A DNA stretch of 64,000 nucleotides, taken from assembly GCA_963070105.1 (NCBI GenBank), contig OY718805.1, forward strand, positions 10,017,652-10,081,651, written 5' to 3'. Numbering within the stretch: position 1 is the first letter of the stretch; each line of letters begins with the position of its first letter. This document shows positions 45,332 through 56,967 of this stretch, one piece after another. The position numbers were made by a program, and so were the translations under genes. Below the pieces are notes generated by a model. It ran no database searches, had not been told where the DNA came from, and was given only the letters and a program-made list of their open reading frames with translations. This DNA is from Litomosoides sigmodontis (lineage: Eukaryota > Nematoda > Chromadorea > Rhabditida > Onchocercidae).

Positions 45332-47341
45332 ATGGCGCAAATTATAGTTGGTGGTCGTAAGCTACGTGTTAGTTAAAAATGCTTTTTTCAGATAGTATGG
45401 AGCTTTTGGAAGGCCCTAAATTGCCAACATTGGCAGATTTGAAGAGGCACCTCGGTGCCGAGCCGTTATACCTCCAAGCTTTGGAGGATTATTTGAGAAA
45501 TGCAGCTCGTCTTGTAAGTTTATTGCATTTGTGCTTTTGCATAATTATTTGCCTTGCACTTGTACCGTACATTTTAACTATATTTTACATATAGTTATCT
45601 ACCAGTGCAATATATACCAGTTTCTCGAATTTACTTTTTTTTTCAGGTTAACGAGCTGCAGGCAAAATTAGAGCGAAGTGAACAACAGGTTCACGAGCTC
45701 ACGTGCGCAAGTCTTGCGCCATCTGGAGCAGAGCTCCAGCAGCACGAGCGAGATCAGGAGCGCGATCTCGCCAGTGAGGAGCGGCACGTGCTGCGCCTCC
45801 GCGAACGCCAGCACTCAGTGGACGAAATGGAAGGACCAGCCCCAGTGCTGGTTGAGTGCTCGGCGGAGGAGGAGATGGCGGAAAGGCGAGAGGTGCCTCA
45901 TGACCACCTCATTGTGGATGAGGCACCAGGAGCGCAGGAAGATGTCGGGGAACGCATGGAGGTGGAGGAGATTAGGGAAATAGTCCTGTAAGTTTTCTTT
46001 CACTAATAATAATTGTATGCAAATAATTCACTTATGTGACTTGCTTTTATCAATTTGTCATTTTCTTCCAAATCTAATTTTTTCGACGGTTTTTTTGATG
46101 TCATTTATTGAGGAAAATATTTGACGGTTTTTTTCTAGTGACAGATGAATTTCAAGTGTGTTTCAGGCGTTCCCGGACAATTAAAGTCCCGATTGCAGCA
46201 GTTGGGAGACGCGAGGCGACACCAGCTGCGCCCGAGCCGTTCCATTTACCGGCAGTGGAAGGCTTACCGGCGCAGTTTCGAGAAATGCTGGTGGCGCCGT
46301 CAAGCGACCCATACAGAGTGGTGCGAGCTGCTGATGGCTCTACCACAATTGGTAAATTTGGCTTACTTTCTTTATTTTCATTCTTGTCCTTTTTTTTCGA
46401 AAAAAAAACTTTGCTCAAAAGGTTCATTCTATGAAAAACACTGATTCTAAAGAAATTTATTTTTAAATAATCATTTAAAAAAATATACTTCCAGTATGTG
46501 GTTTATGTTGGAAGCAATTCGGGACATTAAAGGGCTGGCGAATCCATGCGGCGAGGATACACAAACATAATGGTAAGTTTAATGTTTCTATTTTCTTTTC
46601 TTTTTCTATTTTATTTCTTATTTGGTGACCTTAAGTTATTAAAAAAGAAACAATTATTGTCAAATTTTTTTGGTAGTTAATACACATTCCTTTGGGTGGA
46701 GGTTTTTTTACCCGTTCGGTCATTTAATTTACTAATTTTAATCGGCGCAATAATTTTAATATTTCTATTTCAGGCTTCTGCCAACGATGCGGCCATTTCG
46801 TTGACGTCCCGCGTGGCAGCACGAGTGAAGAGATTACAGCCAGGATGGAGCTCCACTGCATGGAGTGGTGTCCGAAGGCTAGCAAGGCTGTCGTGGACGA
46901 GCGGGTCGTCAAGCGACGAAGGCTCGAGCTTGTGGGCAGGAGAGAAGAAGCAGAGCAGTTCTACATCCCGCGGGTAAGACTCAATTTTCAATTTACAGTA
47001 ATAGTAGGGAGACAGAGAGGAAGGGAAAAGAGTTTACTGATCCCATTTACTTATTTTTTCGAAATGTGTATTTGCATGTGTTTCAGGTGTAGAACCGGTC
47101 CGCCCACAACCGGCGGTTTAATGTCAACGTCGGTTCGAGAGCCGCCGACGCTGACAGGGGATTCAATGTACCTGTCAGCGGGGCAGTCCAGCCAGCGCCA
47201 GTCCCAGTGCTCTACGTCGCCGCTCCAACACGAAGTTTCCAGCGTTACGCCGATGCGCGGGGACTTCAACATCTGGCCGGAGGTGGAATTTCATCACCTA
47301 CATCCGTAGGTGATTTCAATATTTTTATTGTTTTTTTTTGA
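45332..47341 (+). CDS. Coiled-coil and zinc-finger protein, right-arm copy
   Basis: Exons 45332-45356, 45392-45513, 45647-45987, 46167-46351, 46495-46572, 46774-46973, 47093-47341; all phases agree and the product has 399 residues. The 35-bp first intron is very short. Alternatively its TTTTTTCAG is a trans-splice site and translation starts at ATG 45397. Features: coiled coil [17 protein letters not shown], acidic region rich in EEE/VEEIRE, C2H2 finger [20 protein letters not shown] (C-x2-C-x12-H-x4-H), second motif CQRCG...ELHCMEWC, then basic [11 protein letters not shown]. The last exon uses GTGTAG as acceptor, because the TTTCAG six bases earlier puts an in-frame TAG at once. A GTAGGT donor at 47306 could extend the gene further. 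Nuclear nucleic-acid binding is inferred. The family is not identified. Confidence 0.75.
47293..47314. other. Hairpin at the 3' end of the zinc-finger gene, right arm
   Basis: Same 9-bp stem and 4-base loop as at 40890-40911. It overlaps the last codons of the gene as modelled. Confidence 0.7.
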
Positions 47342-50300
47342 TATTAATATAGTTTTAATTTAATTGTTAAATTTAATTAACGTGTTAATATTTTTTGAAA
47401 AAAAAAAGAAAAAAAATAAGCAAAAAATTAAAAAAAAAGAAAAAATAAGAAAATAAAAAAATAAAAAGAAAAAAAATAAAAAAAATAAAAAGAAAAAATA
47501 AAAAGAAAAAATAAAAAGAAAAAATAAAAAGAAAAAATAAAAAGAAAAAATAAAAAGAAAAAATAAAAAGAAAAAATAAAAAGAAAAAATAAAAAGAAAA
47601 AATAAAAAGAAAAAATAAAAAGAAAAAATAAAAAGAAAAAATAAAAAGAAAAAATAAAAAGAAAAAATGAAAAGAAAAAATAAAAAGAAAAAAATAAAAA
47701 AATGAAAAAATAAAAAAATGAAAAAATAAAAAAAATAAAAAGAAAAAAAATAAAAAAAATAAAAAGAAAAAAAAATAAAAAAATTAAAAAGAAAAAAAAT
47801 GTGATTGTAATATTGTAATTGTTCTTTTAATTTTTTTGTTATTAATGTTGTTTTCATTTAATTTCTGAATTTTTAATTAACGTGTTAATATTTTTTTGAA
47901 AAAAAAGAAAAAAAATAAGAAAAAAATAAAAAGAAAAAAGAAAAAATAAAAAAATAAAAAGAAAAAATAAAAAAAATAAAAAGAAAAAATAAAAAAAATA
48001 AAAAGAAAAAATAAAAAAAATAAAAAGAAAAAATAAAAAAAATAAAAAGAAAAAATAAAAAAATAAAAAGAAAAAATAAAAAAAATAAAAAGTAAAAATA
48101 AAAAACAAAAAGAAAAAATAAAAAAATAAAAAGAAAAAACGAAAAAAAATAAAAAAAATGCAGGGAAAAAAGAAAAAGAAAAAAAATAATTGTAATATTG
48201 TAATTGTTCTTTTAATTTCTTTGTTATTAATGTTGTTTTCATTTAATTTTTGAATTTAATTAACGTGGTACTATTTTTTTGAATATAGAAGAAAACAAGG
48301 AAATAAAAAAATAAGAAAAAAATTAAAGGAAGGAAGATAAAGAAGAGAGAAGATGGAAAGGTGATAGTAGTGTTGCAATTGTTCTTTTAATTTTTTTGTT
48401 ATTAATGTTGTTTTCATTTAATTTTTGAATTTAATTAACGTGTTACTATTTTATGAATATAGAAGAAAAAAAGAAAATATAAAAAATAAAGAAATAAGAA
48501 AAATAAAAAGAAAAAATAAAGTGAGAAAAAAGAAAAAGAAAAGAATAAAAATGTGATTGTAATATTTTAATTTTTTTAATTTTTTTGTTATTAATGTTGG
48601 TTTCATTTAATTTTTGAATTTAATTAACGTGGTACTATTTTTTTGAATATAGAAAACAAGGAAATAAAAGCAAGAAAAAAATTAAAGGAAGGAAGATAAA
48701 GAAGAGAGAAGATGGAAAGGTGATAATAGTGTTGTAATTGTTCTGCTAATTTTTTTGTTATTAATGTTGTTTTCATTTAATTTTTGAATTTAATTAACGT
48801 GTTACTATTTTATGAATGAAGAAGAAAAAAATAGGGAAAAAATAAGAAAAAAAAGAAGGAAAAAATAAAATAAAAATAAAAAAATAAAAAGAAAAAATTA
48901 AAGAAAATGAAAAGAAAAAAGAAAAAATTAAAGAAAATGAAAAGAAAAAATGAAAAGAGAAAAATAGAAAGAAAAAAATAAAAAGAAAAAATGATAAAAA
49001 AAAAAGAGGGTGATTGTAAATATTTTAATTGTTCTGCTAATTTTTTTTGATATTAGCATTGTTTTAATATAATTTTTGAATTTAATTAACGTCTTGATAT
49101 TTTTTTGAAAAAAATAAGAAAAAAAGAAAACGAGAAAATGAAAGAAAGAAAAAAATAAGGAAAAAGGAAAAAGAAGGAAAAAAAGCAAAAAAGGGAAATT
49201 ATTATTTTTTTTTAATGATAAGAAAATAATGAATAATAAAATTTAAATAATGGTAATTAGTGAGAATTAAATAATAGATAAAAATTAAATACTTAAATAA
49301 TAAATAAGAATATAATAAAGATAATAATAAAAAGAAAAGGAAAAGAAAGTAATGATTTCATTTAGAATTAGTTTTTTTAGTGATTCTGCTAATATTACAG
49401 ATATTTGAAATGTTTGATTTTCATTGCGTAATTTTTTTTTTGCTTAATATATTTTATTTGCAACAAATTTAGAGCTTATTTTAAATGATTATATATATAT
49501 ATTTGTATGTTCATCATATATATATATATTTGTATGTTCATCATCATCGTGATATTATTAATTTTTGCAACTTAATTTCAATATGTGATTTTAGAATTTC
49601 TAAAAATTGCCGTAATTAGTTCAATTGGTGCAGCTCTCATCTACGAATGTGAAAATCATCGAGATCGTTGTTGGTTGGCGTATTTTTTTTGTGCGTTTGT
49701 CTCTTTCATGAATTGAAAATGAAGTGTTTCACTGATTCTTTTTTTGTCAATTTCAAACCAAAGCACTACTTCGGTGAGGTTTTTTTTTTTTAATTGTAGG
49801 CGGAAGATGTGGCATTGCGTTATATTCTTGCATTTTTTCGAATTTTTTTTTGGTGTGTTTGAAAGTAAAACGGAAATTGAGCTTAGTTTTGAAATTTCAA
49901 TTATACTCCTTTGGTTTGTTTCGAATGCTTTTTGTTGTTAAAGTTTGCTTGAAGTTTTGTTTTTGAAATTCACTATTTAGCTTTGATTTCATTGCTAATT
50001 CAGTGCTTATTTTAAACTTAGTTTTTTAGTTTTTCAGACTAATTTTATTACGCGTTAATTTATTTCGCATGCTTTTTTTTCAAAATCACTTCTTTGTATG
50101 CTTGTGTTTTTTAATTTTTAAATTCATTTTCTTGCGCATGTCAACTTTTATTTTTTTGCATGAGCCTTTTTTGCATGCTTTATTTTAATTGCCTTGTACT
50201 AAGTTTTTATATTAACCTTATTTCATACCAAAACTTAACACAACCTAACTTTATGCTAACTTTACGTTGGAAATGCTTTTTCTAACTTTTTCTTTATGCC

Positions 50301-51710
50301 AAAAAATTTGGTGAATTCCTAACATTTCTTTCGTTTTGCGTTTTGTTTTTTTTTGTTAATTTTTTTCATTGTTTTATGTTACTTTGCATGCATAAAATTT
50401 CTTCGTTGAACTTTGCACCCATTTTTGTTTTTAATTCGTTTTGAATATTTCTTTTATTTCTTCGAATGTAATATTGAAATTTCAGGTAATGTTAAAAATA
50501 GATGGGAATTCATTGCATGAAATAACTAAAATGGTTTTACGGCGGTTTCGTATTGTTGCAAACATTTCGCTACAGCGATCAGTTGATATGAATATCTTTT
50601 GACGAATTCATTTGCGGCCATTTCGTAGATGGAATTTGTTGAAGAATTTTTTTGTCGCAGGAAAGCTTTTCGTGGTCAGTTGGGCATCAAAATTTTGCAG
50701 TAAAAAATAATGCTAGAAATGAACATTGATGATGTAATGTTCTGACAGTATTCATTGACAGAAATTGTAATTACTTTTTGTAATTAACCAAAGATGTTAC
50801 GATCTCAGAGTGAATAAGTAGGATTTTTTTACAAATTCTTTTGTGAGGAAAATGTTTTTACGGAAAAAATTTCGGATTTCGATGAATCGAGCTAATAGTT
50901 CCAAAGAACAATGAGTGCTGTTAGTTGTACTGATGTAACAATTATCGTATGAGAGAGATTCAATATAGAAGAAAAAACGAAAATAGAAAAAATTAAAAAA
51001 AAATAAGAAAAAAATTAAAGGAGAAAAGTAAGAAGAAAGAAGAAAAATAAGAAGAAAAGAATGAGGAAAAAAAGAAAGAAAAGAATAAAAAGAAAGGAAT
51101 AAAAAGAAAAAATAGAGAAAAATAAAAAAAGAAAAAGAAAAAATAAAAAAATAGGAAGAAAAAAAAGGAAAAGAAAATGAAAAGAAAAAGAAAACGAACA
51201 AAAAAAATAAAAAGGTGATTATATTGTAATTGTTCTTTTAAATTTTTTGTTATTATTGTTGTTTTAATTTAATTTTTGAATTTAATTAACGTGTTAATAA
51301 TTTTTTGAAAATAGAAGAGAAAAAGAAAATGGAAAAAAGAAAAAGAAAAACGAAAGATGAAAAAAGAAAAAGGAAAAATTGAAAGGAAAAAGAAAATAAA
51401 GGAAAATGAAAAAAGATAGAAAGAAAAAGGATAGAAGAAGGAAAAAAGAAGAAAGTAAAAAGGAAAGAAAAGGTAAGAAGAAAAGTAAAGAAAAGAAGAA
51501 AAATAAAAAGAAAAACATAAAATGAAAAAAATAAGAAGGAAAAAATGAGAAAAAATAGGAAAATAATAAGAAGGAAAAAATAAGAAGAAAGAAATAAAAA
51601 AAAAGTAAGAAGATGGTGATTTAATATTCTAATTGTTCTTTTAATTCTTTTGTTATTAATGTTGTTTTAATTTAATTTTTGAAATTAATCGACGTGTTAA
51701 TATTTTTTTG
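47309..51710. repeat. Polypurine region with nine ~95-bp units, right arm
   Basis: Reverse complement of 36494-40895. On the plus strand, which is the gene strand, it is A/G-rich (AAAAATAAAAAG-type runs), with units containing TTGAATTTAATTAACGTGTT. It includes the complement of the 13-bp minisatellite. It also contains the unique stretch that mirrors 37245-38995. No exon is evident in the purine runs. Confidence 0.88.
50489..50602 (+). other. Small open frame after a TTTCAG acceptor, right arm (mirror 37602-37715)
   Basis: GAAATTTCAG is followed three bases later by ATG and 37 codons (MLKIDGNSLHEITKMVLRRF...) ending in TGA. The composition is ordinary protein, unlike the surrounding AT-rich DNA. 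A second short frame (MEFVEEFFCRRKAFRG) follows about 25 bases later in another frame. It may be a remnant of a decayed gene; nothing is recognised. Confidence 0.25.
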
Positions 51711-52483
51711 AAATAAAGAAGACAAAAAGAAAAGCGAAGAAAGAAAAAAACAAGAAAGAAACGAAGAAAAAGTGAAAAAAGAAAAAAAGGAAAAAAGAAA
51801 AAAAGAATGAAAGAAGAAAGGAAAAGGTAGAAAGAATAAACGAAGTTACTTATTATTTTTGTTGCATTTTTAATAAGCCTTGAAATATACTGCTTTATTG
51901 ATTAGTCTTATGAAGTAGTGAAAGAAGGAATACATCTCAAACAAATAGTAAATTCCTGGATTTTTTACTGCTTCCCTTCATAAACGTTTGATTCATTTCG
52001 CATACAACAACATTTGCCACTTTTTATTACCACGCAAGTAGTGGTAGTACCGCAGCAGTATTATTACTAATGTCATAACAGTTTCAGTAATAATAACAAT
52101 AACAGCAATAAATAATAACAACAATAATAATACGAATAATTAATAATAGCGATATTGGCAAATAATAATAATAACATGGAGTGACAACGGGACGTGGAGC
52201 GACAAGAACAAAGGGAATAAATAGTGTTTTTGCATTGGTGTAATCCTGTTTCATTTCAAGTAGAAATCTGATGATAACCTGAAATGAATCTCTGTTGACA
52301 AATGAAAACCGTTGGAGTGGAAGAGGAATGCTTCTGTTATTTCCGTTTATGGGAAACATTAGCTGAATCAATTCATTTTTTTCCTCATAACATTGAAGAT
52401 CATTTCAGGGTATCGCTTCATGCATTCTGTTCACTTCTTTATACTTCGCTCATTCGAAAAGTTTTTACTTTATTCATGTTATT

Positions 52484-53413
<930 letters not shown>

Positions 53414-54945
53414 TTATTAATTATTAATTTTATTGTTTTCCTTCAATTGTAGGTTATTATTGCCAAACAATCGTTGAGGCATGCCAATAGAAGTAACTTC
53501 ATGCAAATGTGTTACTTGCTATTCGTTGTATTTATAGCAATCACTGTAAAAATATAGTTTACAAAAGGAGAATTCTTATTCACTAAGCCTGCCAACAAAT
53601 ATTGAATTCTAACTTGAATTTCAAAATTTGAGAGTTTGGGAATTCTCCGAAGACATGCGTAAAAAGACGAATGAAAGTTGTTATGGTTCAATGATTTGCA
53701 TCAATTAATTTTGATGGTTCAATGGTTGTGATTATTTAATTTGCTTCACGTTGTAAAACATCTTTATAATGTTTATGCTCCGAGTCACTTCATCGTGTGA
53801 GTATTGGGATAATAACGTTAGCAGTGATTTTAATCAAATCTATAAATTCTTCACCTATTTCTTTATATTTTCCGCAGGGAAGTAAAGATAATATCGTTGA
53901 CATAACGATGGATGGAAATAAATAAAAAGTCAAGCATGACGTGCTTCCTTTGTTACTTACTGTCTCATCGGAAAACACTAATGACAGCTGGGAATTACTC
54001 GATCATTTACTAAAGTTTGCTGTACCTTTGTTGACCAACTCCTCATCAGTTTATTGCGTTATCACACGTCACGTCGAGACATTATAACTGCGCAAGGCTT
54101 CTGCGAAATAAGACCATTACAATCATTTCAATTGTTTTAATTATTAATGTTACATGCAAAAAAGCGGATAGTAATATTATTTTATCAAAGATAGGTGAAC
54201 GAACCGTACCGAATGTATCGTAACTTTTCGATTGTTGACTTCAAGTTTCTGTTGTTCTGGGGTATTAGTCGATTTTCTGGGGCAACGGTTGACTTCGAAT
54301 GACAAAACAATAGCAAGCCAATTTTCCGGAATAGCAATTGACGGCCAAAATGGGATTAAACGATTGCCTAATACGCATGACCGTTATTAATGGGCAACAA
54401 TCTTCCGTTTCTTCCATATCTGTTGATGTGGTTGTCCATCGAACTTCACAAAATGTCTCATGAAATGACCGAATTTCTTTTCCATTTCAAGCCGAATTCA
54501 TCGCACAATTTATCTATCGCATTCATTCATTGATCATATCGTAACAGTTACATTTCACATTTCATTTGTTCCTTTCATTGTATTGCGTGAAAATTAATTT
54601 TTTTCCTTTCTCTAAACATCAATCTTGCCGATAGAAAAACATTGCTTCCATTATTGTTAGTAAAATGCAATTAAATTTTATAGCATTACTGTACTCGTCA
54701 CAAGTTTTAATTTTCTTGAACAATAAATTAGTAAACTAAAAATCAGTTCGTTGACAAATTTACTTGAAATAACTAGCGGATAGGAAAAGCTTTAAAACAT
54801 TTGTTTCAACAGTCCATATGATTGCACCACATAATTTGATCGTTTTATTCAGTTGTGTTTGTTTCAGTGGTCAGAGCGTACACTCACATTAAATGAAAAG
54901 CCATCAGTTTAAAGTTGAATTTTTAACTCGTCATTTATTTTCATT
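53414..54945. other. Intergenic sequence upstream of the DB-module gene
   Basis: Non-repetitive, moderately AT-rich. No supported exon was found on either strand. It probably contains the promoter of the gene at 54961. Confidence 0.5.
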
Positions 54946-54953
54946 ATTTTCAG
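54946..54953 (+). promoter_or_regulatory. 3' splice acceptor just before the DB gene start
   Basis: ATTTTCAG followed seven bases later by the ATG at 54961. This spacing is typical of spliced-leader trans-splicing in nematodes; a cis-spliced 5' UTR exon is the alternative. Confidence 0.6.
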
Positions 54954-54960
54954 GACTAAA

Positions 54961-55979
54961 ATGTCACCACTGATGATTGTAATTATTTGTACATATTGCT
55001 CTGCACAACAACAATCACACAATAAGATTAGTCTTATCAATAATCACTCTGTTGTACGTGCACGTGCAACATCGTCAGAACAGTCAAACGCCAAGTATAA
55101 TATTAGTGCGCAAATGAACATTTATCCAATAAGAGGTGCGCAGCAAATTAGCATAATTGATAGAATTCGTAACTCATCCTCATACCATCACAGTGAACAA
55201 CAACAGAACGAAGCTTATCCGAGTGACAAGCCCTTCTCGCTACAGCACAACACTTCGCAGCAGGCACCACTGCAACAAGATGTTCAGGAAAAGAAACCTG
55301 ATGAGCTTTTTCCGCTCCAGAATTTCTATCAGTCAATTGATCCGCCGCTATCAAAAGCTGAGCAACGCCTCAAGAAGTGCTGTTCCAGGCTAAATGAAGC
55401 AGATTCCGAATGCAAGAAACGTTTTTGTGGCTTCGATGCGTTAGAACCTCGAACGGTTTCCATTTACTAATGAAAATTCGTAAAATTCCAATCATATACT
55501 TTCACTCAACCCATTTCTTCCAACTATAACGCTTACGACATAATGTGGGGAGAAAGAGAGATTACTACTCACAATATCCGAATCTTTTCCTTAAATGCAA
55601 ATAGGAGAAATTCATGAGAAAAGATGCACAAAAAAATGATTTGCAAATGCTTTCATTTTTGTATGTGACGAAAAGATTGACGACAAATCTACAGTAACAA
55701 AGTCAATATCATTTTCAGGTTCTCTTTTATCTATTTACTTGTCAGCAACGAGGTCCAACAGTCGGTCAAATGTGGGACTGTGCTTCATCAAAACAAAATC
55801 ATACAGATTGTTGTACCGGAAAAGGTGTACTACCGGCATGTCAAGTCTACTGCGAAACAACAAATGGAGTACCAACAGATTTCGGTAAATATCTTTTTTG
55901 TTTGAGCAATTTCCGTCAGATACGTGATTGTTTCCGAGAACACTTAGAAACGCACCATAACTTATATGGCGATTGGTAA
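54961..55979 (+). CDS. Secreted DB-module (cysteine-rich) protein
   Basis: Two exons, 54961-55455 and 55719-55979, joined in phase 0 ([16 protein letters not shown]), give 251 residues. The start is chosen because a TTTTCAG acceptor lies just upstream and [18 protein letters not shown] is a good signal peptide. Residues ~20-130 are Gln/Ser/Asn-rich. The C-terminal ~115 residues are a DB module (PF01682), a nematode-expanded extracellular domain. All twelve cysteines are visible: [30 protein letters not shown] and RDC. The family signature [13 protein letters not shown] and the ending YGDW are present. The donor ACG|GTTTCC is not a strong consensus, but reading through gives an early stop. DB proteins are secreted and largely of unknown function. 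Confidence 0.93.
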
Positions 55980-56967
55980 TTTAATAATTCAGCTTGAGTG
56001 GCCGTTCTTCAAAAAAAATTTTGAAAAAAACTTTCATCTCAAGCACTCAGTGGAAGTGGAAGACACACCACAATTTTAAGTATTTAGTAAAAGATATATC
56101 AGAAAAAATTATTTTTCGTGATACATCTAATGCATTTATTCTGATTTTCATTGCAAAATGCAAGAGGAAATTCTTTGCCATTGTAAATTGTGTTTCTAAT
56201 ATCTCTTTCTACTGCGTTAAGTGATATGACCTTTACCACTTGAATAGAATTTCGTACTACTGACAAAATCTGACAACAGTCTTTTCACATCGACATGCTA
56301 AAGTTTTCAACTAACAATATTCATACAACAGTAAGTTATATGAATATTAAATTAATTTATAACTTCTATGAAATATTTTCAGTCTTACAACATATGTATC
56401 TCTCTTGCACATAAAGTCATGGTATTGCTGTAAGCAAAAACAATTAATAATATTTCACTAGTATTCAACAAGTAAAAAAAGAAAAACAAAAAACAAACAA
56501 TACATAAAATTGTTGTTGCAGATGAATATAAACTGCTTAAAAACCCTAATGTCCAATTGAGAAAACTACACACATAGACTAGGCTCAAAAAAAGCACATT
56601 CTAATGACCCACAGTACAAACAGTGATGAACCACAACTCTAAGGTACTGTATATTACTTCGAAAAAATCGGGGAATTAATTTAAATCAAGAAGTAGATTT
56701 AATGTATTAAGAAATGAAAACTATTAATAAAAAAGTTTGTTCATCATCAAAGCTTCACCTTTGCTCTACCAAGAAAAATTTTTCATCAATATCCATCCAA
56801 ATCGAAGATACTAATTCCACTAAGTTGATCAGCATGCTACACTTAGTTTTTCGGCATTTTTGCAAATTCAACTCTCCTCAAAACATATCGTTTGCTATGG
56901 CTACATGAATAATATGCTTCTGAATAAACATGACTTCATTCATTTCAATGTCATCCACAAATGTGAT
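55980..56967. other. Intergenic region between convergent genes
   Basis: Non-repetitive AT-rich sequence between the ends of the DB gene (+) and NSUN4 (-). No exon is supported. It should hold both 3' UTRs, but no clear polyadenylation hexamer was assigned. Confidence 0.5.

Noticed and set aside
45124..45360. 78-codon frame starting MIARCMIDTPLRRK (mirror 42844-43080)
   Set aside because: It runs through the 309-bp tandem repeat, and the first copy of that repeat is not open in the same way. The phase-compatible small exon 45332-45356 in another frame fits the gene better. The end of the frame is protein-like, so a small doubt remains.
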